DNA from: Paracoccus tibetensis | GTDB lineage: Bacteria; Pseudomonadota; Alphaproteobacteria; Rhodobacterales; Rhodobacteraceae | Assembly (NCBI RefSeq): GCF_900102505.1 | Contig: NZ_FMVT01000002.1 | Span: 309,771-373,770, forward strand | DNA length: 64,000 nt | Direction of reading: 5' to 3' | Shown here: piece after piece, positions 54,581-63,182 of the stretch | Layout: the number at the start of each line of letters is the position of its first letter | Position numbering within the stretch: position 1 is the stretch's first letter | Program-made: the position numbers and the translations under genes | The notes under the pieces: model-generated | The model's database searches: none | Seen by the model: the letters and a program-made list of their open reading frames with translations, nothing else | Told to the model about the DNA's origin: nothing

Positions 54581-55141
54581 TCAGCGGCCCCTAGGAGCAG
54601 AATAGACTGCAGCCCAGTACCGGGTCCTATTGTCAGATCCAACGGCTTCGCCTATTCCGAACTCGCTTATCCGCGGGATCATGATGTTCGCGATGTGACC
54701 AGGAGATGCACTCCACTCCGCTAAGACCCTTTCCAAGCCGAACGGTCCTGCCGCAATGTTTTCGGCTGTGACAGTAGAAGTGTAGCCGAGGGCCTTGAGG
54801 CGCTGCGAAGGACCGCTTGTGCGTGAACCTCCGTGCGTCATGCGACCACGCTCTGCCATATCGCAAGCATGCAGAGCGGCTGCCTGTGCGAGCAGCGAGT
54901 TGGCCGTGACCGCAGGAAGGCCGGACCTGCTTCTGATCGCGTTGGTGGCTTTCACCCCCGCCGTTTGATGCGCCGACGTTGTTGGCACGCACCAGGCGTC
55001 TCCGGGAGCTGACGCCTGAACGTCAATTGCGCCTGAACTAGGCCCCTTTGACGTGCCTCCGGTGGAGCATGCTGAAGCGAATATGGCCATGACTAGTATG
55101 CAAGATGAACTTTGGAAGGGAAATGTACCCATCGGAGACAT
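54581..55141 (-). CDS. CAP/SCP-domain lipoprotein
   Basis: 186 residues. The signal has a lipobox ASAC (about 22-25). The CAP fold follows: GVKATNAIRSRSGLPAVTANS, LLAQAAALHACDMAERGRMTHGG (first His region), ENIAAGPFGLERVLAEWSASPGH (EN and the ASPGH motif) and NRTRYWAAVYSAP. Bacterial CAP proteins of this type are envelope-located and their roles are mostly unknown. ATG at 55141; a start a few codons inside (54.5 kb side) is also possible. Confidence 0.87.
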   Translation of the reverse strand: MSPMGTFPFQSSSCILVMAIFASACSTGGTSKGPSSGAIDVQASAPGDAWCVPTTSAHQTAGVKATNAIRSRSGLPAVTANSLLAQAAALHACDMAERGRMTHGGSRTSGPSQRLKALGYTSTVTAENIAAGPFGLERVLAEWSASPGHIANIMIPRISEFGIGEAVGSDNRTRYWAAVYSAPRGR

Positions 55142-55189
55142 CGCGTTAGAGTTGATTCGAGCCGCTCATAGCACGTCGAGGTAGATTCG

Positions 55190-55455
55190 GGTCAGCCATC
55201 ATTTGGCTCACGGGAGAAGGCAGTTTTCGGATGTGGCAGGGGCCGATGCGTCGTCACAGCTAACGTCGTCCGCTCAAATGACACCTATGTTCGCGCTTTG
55301 TTCTCATCGAGCACGCGAGGATCACCATGACGCGCAGCAGGATCGACGAGCCATATCTCCGTAGGTCCGGGAGCATTCGAACTGCTTGTGGGCCTAAAGC
55401 CGGACGACAGGGCTCCTGGCTTCAGCCTTAGAAGTTCATCTTTGCAAACTGGGGC
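55190..55455. repeat. Diverged direct repeat, copy 1
   Basis: Clearly related to 61805-62065 in the same orientation. Shared blocks include GATGCGTC, the CGCAGCAGGATCGAC segment, CTCCGTAGG, AAGCCGGACA-like and the final CAGAAGTTCATCTTTGCAA-like block. On the minus strand one frame (LVDPAARHGDP) could be the end of an unidentified gene. Confidence 0.6.
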
Positions 55456-55533
55456 ATTTCCCGAAACGAACCCGATTGATGATCTCCAGGCGCAGCCGTC
55501 CTGCAAGATGCAAATGCCCGATAACAGCGCACA

Positions 55534-56012
55534 TCAACGGGTCTCCTTCTTGGTGCGCAGGGCTTGCATCAGGCGGATCGCGAGGCCGCTCGAGCCGGTC
55601 ATCGCGTCGGTGCCGACGCAAACCGGCGCGACTAGCATTGCGTCGCTGCCGATGAAGGCGCGGGGGCCGATCTCGGTGCGGTGCTTGCCGACATGGGCGC
55701 CCAAATAGGCCCGGGGGGCCAACTTTCACCCCCTCGCCCAGCACGGCGTTCTTGATGTCCACGAAGTTGCCTACGTGGACGTCGCCGCCCAATTCCGCGT
55801 CAGGGCGCAGGCGGGCGAAGGGGCCGACGCGGGCGCGCGAGGAGATGTGGCAGCACTTGAAATGGCAGAAGGGCAGGATCTCGGCGCCGGATTCCACGAT
55901 GACGCCGGGACCGAAGACGACGTTGGGGCAGACGATGGTATCGCGGCCGATGACGGTATCCAGCGCGAGGAAGACGCTGCCTGGATCAATTAGGGTGACG
56001 CCGCCATAAGTA
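55534..56012 (-). pseudogene. glmU 3' fragment (left-handed beta-helix acetyltransferase part)
   Basis: Reads GVTLIDPGSVFLALDTVIGRDT, VESGAEILPFCHF, ARVGPFARLRPDAELGGDVHVGNF and, after an internal deletion and frameshift near 55720, KHRTEIGPRAFIGSDAMLVAPVCVG. These are the hexapeptide repeats of GlmU, with the acetyl-CoA loop segment (NIGAGTITCNYDG region) deleted. The uridyltransferase domain is absent. A functional glmU must lie elsewhere. Confidence 0.82.
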
Positions 56013-56545
56013 AGATCCAGAGTGGCCGTCTAGAGGCTTGCGGGTTGCAACGGCGGCTCATGCTTCACTGTCACCTCGCCGCCACACATCGTGCGGTTGG
56101 CCCACAAGCTTCCGCTGGACAACGGATGCACCGGCCGTGGTTGTGCCGGACGACCTCCCTCCTGCAGCCCTGCGCATGCGGGTGTTTCTGAGCCGGGGCG
56201 TCGGCGTCTCGGGAGCGAGAACACCGTCAGAGCCGCTTCAAGCACTCCCGAAGCAGGGAGGCCTTGAACGTGAACGCAGCTGCTCCTGAAACCAGAAGTG
56301 GCGCACCCGTGCGACTGACTTTCGGACGGTTGATTTGCCACGATCTGGTTGCTGTTCATAGACTACCTCGTCAGTGCTGTTGGTTCATCAGCGCCCAGGC
56401 CTTCCTAATCGGCCAGTAGTGCCACTCGCCCTATGAGAATATCATCTGGCGGCACTTGATCACGCACCCCGACAAGGACAACCTTATGGGGGTGGAAGCG
56501 AGTGGAACATGCGGCCGTTCAGGCTCGTTATCGAACCTGTGGCCA
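56013..56545. other. Gap between the glmU fragment and the PAS-GGDEF gene; no gene
   Basis: About 530 bp. Frames here are Arg/Pro-rich and match nothing known to me. Confidence 0.4.
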
Positions 56546-57484
56546 CTATGGGCCATTGATTATTACTCGCGCGCGGCCCATGTTCTTCGCATGGTACAAT
56601 AACTTGTCAGCTGCTCGGATGGCGTCGTGAATGTCTTGATCCGCGCGAACGCGAACCACACCGCCAGAGAATGTGCACGTGATCGTCACAGCTTTGCGAC
56701 CGGCGCCGAATGAAAGCGCCATTGACTGCAGGGTACTAATTCGAAATTGCGCAACTTCAACAGAGCAGTTGGGGAAAAAGAAGAGAAATTCTTCTCCTCC
56801 AATCCTTCCGAATAGATCTGTTAGCCGCGCACCATTGACAGCCTGCCGGCTGAACAGCCGCAAGACCTCGTCGCCGATACTGTGACCGTAAGTGTCGTTA
56901 AGCTTTTTGAAGTTGTCTAGATCTACCACGGCTAACGAATGTTCGCCGAACTCCGCAGCGGTCACTTGGGCTTCATGCCAAGCCTCAAGCTGATCCATCA
57001 CGTAACGCCGATTTGGGACTCCCGTAAGAGGATCGGTTGCGGCAGCTCGCTGCGCTGCACCCAGCTTCTGACGGAGTATACGGTTGGACGTTCGGACAGC
57101 GGTGATGTCAGTGCCATAGAAGAGCATGCGGCCGTCCGGCGCTACGGTCTCTGTAACTAAGATCCACTTGTTCCCGTGCATCTCTGCTTCGAAGGAGCGA
57201 TGGCTAACTTTCCCTCGTCTTGCTCGAGCTTGCAGGAGCCATTCCTCAATGTCATCTGACTCTATGACAGGACCACAGTTACTGAAGTAGTTGGCCCGCA
57301 TGGTGTCGTGCCAGAACGGCCTGGTTTCCAGATCGCAGCAGAAGCTCCGGCAATACGCAAGATTTGCCGCCTCCAGCCGATCATCGTGATCGAACACTGC
57401 CACCAGGTCGCGGGAGCAGTCTAAGAGTCTCATGAGCGTTTGCGGATCGGACTGCCGTAAGTGGGCGAGATGAAGCGGCATCAA
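56546..57484 (-). CDS. PAS-GGDEF diguanylate cyclase (soluble)
   Basis: 312 residues. A PAS-like sensor is at about 12-130 (LLDCSRDLVAVFDHDDRLEAAN, then GRMLFYGTDITAVR). A coiled-coil linker leads to a GGDEF domain with DPLTGVPNRRYV, VDLDNFKKLNDTYGHSIGD and the active A-site GGEEF (229-233). I-site RLTD (220-223) sits five residues before it. No membrane segment, so cytoplasmic. It is the third c-di-GMP gene in the window and stands alone among gene debris. Confidence 0.92.
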   Translation of the reverse strand: MMPLHLAHLRQSDPQTLMRLLDCSRDLVAVFDHDDRLEAANLAYCRSFCCDLETRPFWHDTMRANYFSNCGPVIESDDIEEWLLQARARRGKVSHRSFEAEMHGNKWILVTETVAPDGRMLFYGTDITAVRTSNRILRQKLGAAQRAAATDPLTGVPNRRYVMDQLEAWHEAQVTAAEFGEHSLAVVDLDNFKKLNDTYGHSIGDEVLRLFSRQAVNGARLTDLFGRIGGEEFLFFFPNCSVEVAQFRISTLQSMALSFGAGRKAVTITCTFSGGVVRVRADQDIHDAIRAADKLLYHAKNMGRARVIINGP

Positions 57485-57904
57485 TCGGATCTCATAAAAG
57501 AACTGCCACGATATATCAAAGTCTGAGTTCAGCCGTGATCTTTTTCAACCTCCGACGTGCAAAAAATCGGTCGGCACAACCTTGACATTCACCAGCTTCA
57601 CCTGTCGCGACTTTGCTTCGTCAGCCCCGAGCAGAACGGGGCCGAAGTACGGCTGCTACCAGCCGTCGGCGGCAATGGCGAAGTGTGGCTACCGGCTGCC
57701 ACGGTCCGTGATCAGCTGCGTGCCGGTGTAGTGCGGCCAAGCACGCCATCCTGCTGGTCGTAACGCTCGCGACCTTCCTGCTGCACTCGTCCTGCTTGCG
57801 GTCGATCTGGTCCAGGCCGCTGCCAAGCTTGCGCGTGCCGTCGTCGTGCTTGCGGTTCAACTCGCTAGGCTCTGTCAGGACGTGCAGCGTTGAAGGGCAG
57901 CGGC
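57485..57904. other. Gap before the minC fragment; no gene
   Basis: About 420 bp with no supported gene. Confidence 0.4.
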
Positions 57905-58290
57905 GTCAAGTGTTTACTAGTTTGGTAAAGCCCAGTAATAGCCACCAGCTCGGCGCTCAGGTCCTGAAAGAAGAAGATATGCGCTCTCGTCGCCGTGGCA
58001 CCCCTGCCATGGCGCGGCCGCACAGTTTGCCATAAACATGCTGTTGCGCGCCGCCACAAGTTTGGTCCCGAGGCAACCGATCCGATCAGCGTCAGATTGC
58101 CCTGCTCCGCGATCACCGTCTGTCCGGAGCGAACTAGGGCGTGGATGACCTTGTTCTGGAGAGGTTTGGGCGCATCGGCAGGACGCACAGGATCGTGCTG
58201 TCGGGCAACGGGCGCATCCTGCCCAGTATCACGTGGATCAGTCCGATTTCCTGAAGCACACCTCCACATCCAGTTCGGCAACATCCTCTA
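57905..58290 (-). pseudogene. minC fragment (septum site-determining protein), frameshifted
   Basis: The minus strand reads PVRPADAPKPLQ (linker) and VRSGQTVIAEQGNLTLIGSVAS, the start of the MinC C-terminal beta-helix. After two frameshifts come GCHGDESA and then IFFFQDLSAELVAITGLYQT, the typical MinC end. The ORF is broken and the N-terminal domain is missing. minD and minE are not next to it. Confidence 0.75.
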
Positions 58291-58705
58291 CCCGAAAACG
58301 GGAAGGTCACGCTGACGCAACTAGTCCGGCAGATTGCGGAGCCGATCAGGGTCACGCAGCCCAGTTAAGTCTTGCGAGGTCGAGAACCAGGGGCGCACCG
58401 AAGAACAACTGCGGCATCTTTCGCAGTTGTTTGTCAAGCTGCTCAAAGAGGGCGCCAGACAAGCGCGATCAGGAATAGGCCTCTCAGTGCAAAAGCGGGT
58501 ACGCGTCCGGGCACGGGATCATGCGGATTCCCGGCGTATATTTGTCACACGTTGTAACTTTGCTCCTTCTCTCGGGCTGCTCGCGTTTCGACATCGCGCC
58601 GCTCTTGTTGAACCTCCTGTTGCCTGTACTTGCGGGCAACTCAAGACGGGGAGGCATCAACGCTGTGGCTAGAGAGGCGATGTTGTGAGGCTATAGATCT
58701 CGCGG

Positions 58706-58772
58706 ATCGCTGCGGCACGCCTGCCGCCAATTGACCACGAACTCTTATACAAACTAGGCGTGCCGCAGCGAT
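58706..58772. repeat. 17-bp perfect inverted repeat with 33-bp spacer
   Basis: ATCGCTGCGGCACGCCT (58706-58722) and its exact complement (58756-58772) enclose 33 bp. It lies in a stretch with no genes where everything around it is decaying, so perfect arms are unexpected. Confidence 0.7.
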
Positions 58773-59664
58773 TCGGCAGCTCACGGGCTGCTGGCACACG
58801 CTAGGCGAGGTTCCGCCGGTAAGTCCGGGTGAAAATGTCCGATATCCATCAGCTCCCGGGTGAAACCTTTCCAAATTCAACTACATGCACGATGTGGCTG
58901 GGGTTATCTTCTTCGCGTATTTTTTAAGACGATAGAGGCGTTCTACCTGTGCTCCTCTTCGTTGAGTCAGCGGCACCCCGCAGGAGAGGCCACATGAAGC
59001 GATTGTCTGACGCCTCTTGCGGCACGACTCGCGCGTTTTATCGGACGACCAGCCTCGCCCTGCTGGTCTTTGCCCTGACCTAAACTTGCCAGGCGACAGA
59101 CACACCTTCAGCCCCAGCTTCCTCGGCTTGGTGGATGCAGTCTCGACGAGGCAGCCCTCGCCATGCCGATGTCCCCGGTCGCAGCCAGGCGCAGGGCATG
59201 GCACTCCATCAACCGCGTTTGGCGGCGCTTCTCGATCCTGCGGATGATCGCCACCATTGTTTGTGCTGCGTCTTCGGCTTTCCGTCGGTGATGTTCACAA
59301 CGCTCTACCTCACCGGCCGCCAGGCTGCCTTGACCACTGCCGAGGGGTTGATTGCAGCGCTTCGCGCCGCCGACCGTCTCGCAGCACACGGGACAGGCGC
59401 CGGCTGGACGCGCCAAGCAGACTGGTTGAAGCGCCGTAGGCGGGATTGTGGCGCTGGTGAAAGTAGTCCTCTGCGCAATTCGGCGCTGCGTGGAGGAGGA
59501 GCAAGAAGAGCCTGGTGGACGTTGGCCAGCCGCTGCCGCCGACCGACCGGTCGCCATGCCTTGTCGAATGCGCTGCGCGAACTGAACAGGAAGCAAGATG
59601 GCAGCAGCAGGATGATGTGCACACGCTTCGACCACCTCGACCACAAGTAGGTGAGAGCACCAAG

Positions 59665-59811
59665 ATGACTAATATACGCTCGGACCAGCAGGACCGTGAT
59701 GGACAGGCCTACACCGACACGCAGGTCCTCAGGAAGAGGCGCTGCGAATTGACGAGTGCGGCTGCGGCGCCTTCACAGCCTGGAGCTGCGCACTGCAATG
59801 AGCAGACGTAG
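59665..59811 (+). CDS. Possible 48-residue hypothetical protein (low confidence)
   Basis: Begins MTNIRSDQQDRDGQAYTDTQ, ends AAHCNEQT. AGGTGAG is 11 bases upstream of the ATG, and a strong hairpin lies 95 bp after the stop. No family is recognised. Confidence 0.25.
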   Translation: MTNIRSDQQDRDGQAYTDTQVLRKRRCELTSAAAAPSQPGAAHCNEQT

Positions 59812-59906
59812 AGCTGCGTGCAACCGGTTGGTTCTGACAGCGGCTGACAGAGGTCCATCGGCCGTTCTTCTCAGACTGACCAACCCGGATTGATGTCGAT
59901 TCAAAC

Positions 59907-59932
59907 GGCCCCCGGCGCCTTGACCGGGGGCC
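59907..59932. terminator. Strong GC-rich hairpin, terminator-like
   Basis: GGCCCCCGG (59907-59915) pairs perfectly with CCGGGGGCC (59924-59932) around an 8-nt loop, followed by TTCGCTT. The stem is typical of rho-independent terminators in GC-rich genomes, although the T run is short. Another 9-bp inverted repeat, TTGAGGCTC (59938-59946) with its complement at 59998-60006, follows directly. Confidence 0.6.
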
Positions 59933-61597
59933 TTCGCTTGAGGCTCGAGACACCCGCCTACTGTAGGCTGAGTGCGAGTGCGAGTAGCTCGAATCCTGAG
60001 CCTCAAGACGTCCACTGTCCCGCATGTTCCGCGACTTCCTGTTCAGGTAAACTGCACATGACGCGTTTCTCTTGCACTACATGCAAGCTAGCCAAGGGGC
60101 AGCTGCACCGTCGAATCCAATTAGCAACTCACCTACTCTTTCGCCCGGAAGATGTAGCTTCCGAGCCACACTCGCGCCGAGTGATCGCTCGAGATTTGTC
60201 ATCAAGAATAGGCATGATCTTGCCCTTGGGGTGGCGATTGAAGTCACGTGCGGCGAGGCCATAGTACGACCGGCCTACTACGACTTGGTCGCCTTGCTGA
60301 TGTGGTACGTCGGCCTGTCCAGCGTTACTCGCCACCGCATCGAGTGCCACCTCGACGATCCGCAACCGCTGCAGCACTGTCTTGATGCATATAGCTGGGC
60401 GCTGATCGATGCAAAACAGGTGCAGGTTGCATTGACGATCAACCGCTTACCCATGCAGAGTTCGCCGCGGTGCTACACTGGGATGCCGTCGCGTTTCGCA
60501 AATCAACTGGAGCGGATCAGTTCAAGCGCAGCGATCTGGCGGAGGCCGAGTGGCGTCTCAGTACATGGGACGAGGCTGGCGGTGTCGCGGACAGGGGTTT
60601 TTCGGCTCGGGCGCGATCATGAGGGCGATCTGTTCTTCCGCGGCATCAGGGGCTAAGACGCCACCATGGCCGGATTTCAGTTACACCCAACAACTGCCCT
60701 GACTTCCGGCAAGGCACCACGTTCCGGGTCGATGTCGAGATGACCGCTCCCTTCGCCGGAGCTCTCATCGCGGTGCTGGGCAGTTCCCCGCAGTTCGACA
60801 AGTCAATGTGGCTCTCACGCTGAACCCTCTGCCCCTGATCAGGCGGAGCGCTCGCGGCGAGTGTGTCAAGGCCGCGCAGCGGCTGCTCTATGTCAAGACC
60901 CTCTCCACTCTCACCAGAGAATGCCATGCCTGTGGCCGACGCCATTGCATCGGCCGCAGACTTGGTGAGCATCGCCTGGACCGGCAATCCGATGGCAGGA
61001 TTATGCAGACGCTGCCACCGCTCCTCATCTTTGACCAGCAGCACAGCATGCTCAGCGATAGAGTTTCACGTAAGTAACGATAGCAACAAATCATCCAAGT
61101 TATTGAGGACGGCAAGAGCGCCTTCGAGCGGGAAAAGGGTATGGGGAGCGGCTGAATTCACGGAAGCGAGCTGGCGCCACTGCCAGAGGATCTGAATCCT
61201 TACTTAGGTTAACCTTAGATAATTGAGGAGTGAGGCAAGCTGGTCGTGCGATGCACAGGGAATCATGACCTACGCGAACGGCGCTTGACGAGCTTCGGTC
61301 AGATCTTCGCCATCCGGCAGTCTTGCCTGATCGCTCTGGCCGCCAGCGTCGGCGCCGGAACACTGACCTGGTTTTCTACAGCATTTTCTTCTTCAACCGG
61401 CTACTTCTCGATCTTATTGTCACCCCGCTGATCGTCGTCGGTGTCGGCTTTACAGCAACGGGCCATGTATCAGTTTCGCGATTCGCCCCAGGACTCACCC
61501 TTAGCAGGCACTTCCTCTCCGTTGCAATTAAGCATCTTGATTCGCCCTTCGGTTGCACGTTAACACAGGTGGGTGAATGTCAGCGAGGAGGCCTGCG

Positions 61598-61798
61598 GTG
61601 ACCATCATCGGAACCGAGCTGAGTGCAATGCTTCAGCGGATGGCGCATGAAGGCTCTTTTGCTGATCCAGGCGCTGTGCTGCGAGGCTCTCTTCAGCGGG
61701 CTCAATCGGTTACTCTTGCATTAGAAGCAGGCAGAGCAGCGAGTGCTCTGGCTTCTTTGACATCCAACACGTGCGAAGCGGTTTGCACGCTACGTTAA
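61598..61798 (+). CDS. Small protein, possibly ParD-like antitoxin
   Basis: 66 residues from a GTG with a consensus AGGAGG six bases upstream. The N-terminus (MTIIGTELSAMLQRMAHEGS, then FADPGAVLRGSLQRAQ) has the rhythm of ParD/CopG antitoxins (strand, then two helices with a G-x-F/Y-A-D/S turn). No toxin gene follows; the next recognisable sequence is the direct repeat at 61805. It could be an orphan antitoxin or a chance ORF. Confidence 0.35.
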   Translation: MTIIGTELSAMLQRMAHEGSFADPGAVLRGSLQRAQSVTLALEAGRAASALASLTSNTCEAVCTLR

Positions 61799-61804
61799 AC
61801 TAGA

Positions 61805-62065
61805 GTCACGCCATCATTTTGCTCATGGGTATAGGCAAAGTTCGGAGGTGGCAGGAGTCGATGCGTCATTACAAAAGCCTCCGTCCGCCCGTATGACAAC
61901 TATTCTTGGGTTAAGTTCACGACGCCCACTTGAGTATCAACATGACCCGCAGCAGGATCGACAAGCCATGTCTCCGTAGGGCCGGTAGCAGTTGAAATGT
62001 TTGTGGGGCCTTAAGCCGGACAGCCGGGCTCCTCGCTTCAGCCTCAGAAGTTCATCTTTGCAACT
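61805..62065. repeat. Diverged direct repeat, copy 2
   Basis: Partner of 55190-55455, in the same orientation, about 6.6 kb apart. Substitutions and small indels are spread throughout. The two copies bracket glmU and minC fragments, the PAS-GGDEF gene and the gene-poor stretch. Confidence 0.6.
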
Positions 62066-62268
62066 GAGGCGGATGGAAAGAGCCGCTTCCTAAAGCATGA
62101 ACACGGTGGCGGTAGCAACGGCGCCCTCTTCCCTATAACGCTGCGGTAACAGAACTCGACAACCAGCTTAGTTACCCGGACCCTATCCTGTGCCAGGAGA
62201 CATCGGTCCAATATCTAAACGCCAAGTGACCTGAAGCGACGGGACAGCCATAGCATGAAAAGTGAAAC
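62066..62268. other. Upstream region of the GT2 gene
   Basis: About 200 bp without a supported gene between the direct repeat and the glycosyltransferase start. Confidence 0.4.
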
Positions 62269-63015
62269 ATGAAGATCTCAGTTGTGACAGCCGTGTACAA
62301 CCGTGCAGACACCGTGGGTCAAGCGATCGCGAGCGTACAGGCTCAAGTTTATCCGCATGTAGAGCATTTGATTATCGATGGGGGCTCAACGGACAAGACC
62401 ATCGAGAACGTTCGGAAGTACAGTCGAGCGGCCATGCGGGTTATCAGCGAGCCAGATGAGGGCATCTATGACGCGTTGAACAAGGGGATCGCCAATTCTA
62501 CAGGTGACGTCATTGGCGTCATGCATTCGGATGATTTTTTTGCCGATGCTTTCGTCCTTGACAAAGTGGCCCATGAGTTTGCGGATCCCGCAGTCGGCGC
62601 AGTCTATGGTGATCTTGACTATGTCTCGGCATCCGACCCGACAAAAATAGTGCGGCACTGGAAGTCAGGAAACTTCAGTAAGAACCGCCTACGCTGGGGT
62701 TGGATGCCACCCCATCCGACGCTGTTTCTTCGCCGTGACGTCTTTGTAAGGCTGGGCTCCTATGACACCAGCTATAGGATCGCCGCAGACTATGACGCGA
62801 TCTTGCGGTTCTTGGGAAAGGGTGGCGTTCGGGCTCGATATATTCCTGAGGTTCTCGTGAAAATGCGCGTAGGCGGAGAAAGCAACAAGTCACTGGACCG
62901 GGTGATTCGCAAAAGCCGAGAGGATTACCGAGCATTGCGAAGCAGTGGAATGGGTGGAGCCGGCGCTCTGATCTGGAAGAACGTCAGCAAGATCCCTCAG
63001 TTCATCCTAAGGTAG
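62269..63015 (+). CDS. Glycosyltransferase family 2 (WcaA/WcaE-like)
   Basis: 248 residues. MKISVVTAVYNRADTVGQAI, then LIIDGGSTDKTIENV and IYDALNKGIANSTGDVIGVMHSDD give the GT-A fold with the DxD-like HSDD; the acceptor region is WGWMPPHPTLFLRRDVF and SYRIAADYDAILRFL. This matches the WcaE-type transferases of colanic acid clusters. It lies 168 bp upstream of wza and may add the last sugar needed by the EPS system, far from the main cluster. Confidence in the fold is high, in the substrate low. Confidence 0.9.
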   Translation: MKISVVTAVYNRADTVGQAIASVQAQVYPHVEHLIIDGGSTDKTIENVRKYSRAAMRVISEPDEGIYDALNKGIANSTGDVIGVMHSDDFFADAFVLDKVAHEFADPAVGAVYGDLDYVSASDPTKIVRHWKSGNFSKNRLRWGWMPPHPTLFLRRDVFVRLGSYDTSYRIAADYDAILRFLGKGGVRARYIPEVLVKMRVGGESNKSLDRVIRKSREDYRALRSSGMGGAGALIWKNVSKIPQFILR

Positions 63016-63182
63016 AGGATGACCGCCGGAGCGACCGGATCTTGCCGAACCCTCTGACGTAAATCTGCATCTTACATAAACATTGAACTCCGTGGACGAT
63101 AGCCTGCACGTTGCGCTACGGCTAGATTTCTCCTCAACCGACGGCTGTAGTCTGCCGGAGCTGATAAGATGGAGTGCAAGAG

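Larger units (their letters stand above)
58773..61597. other. About 2.8 kb of gene debris without a recognised gene
   Basis: Frames on both strands are short or Arg/Pro/Ser-rich and overlap one another. None gave a domain I recognise. A 49-codon plus-strand frame at 59665-59811 with an AGGTGAG site is the only small ORF followed closely by a terminator-like hairpin. Confidence 0.4.

Noticed and set aside
54227..54724. 165-codon plus-strand frame
   Set aside because: Antisense to the CAP-domain lipoprotein end; no ribosome site and no domain.
59938..60006. tRNA-like stretch with 9-bp terminal pairing and a CTCGAATCC-like loop
   Set aside because: The length between the paired ends is too short, and no D-arm or anticodon arm can be folded.
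60055..61060. Several 100-190-codon frames on both strands
   Set aside because: They overlap each other, lack ribosome sites, have shadow-like composition and match no family known to me.
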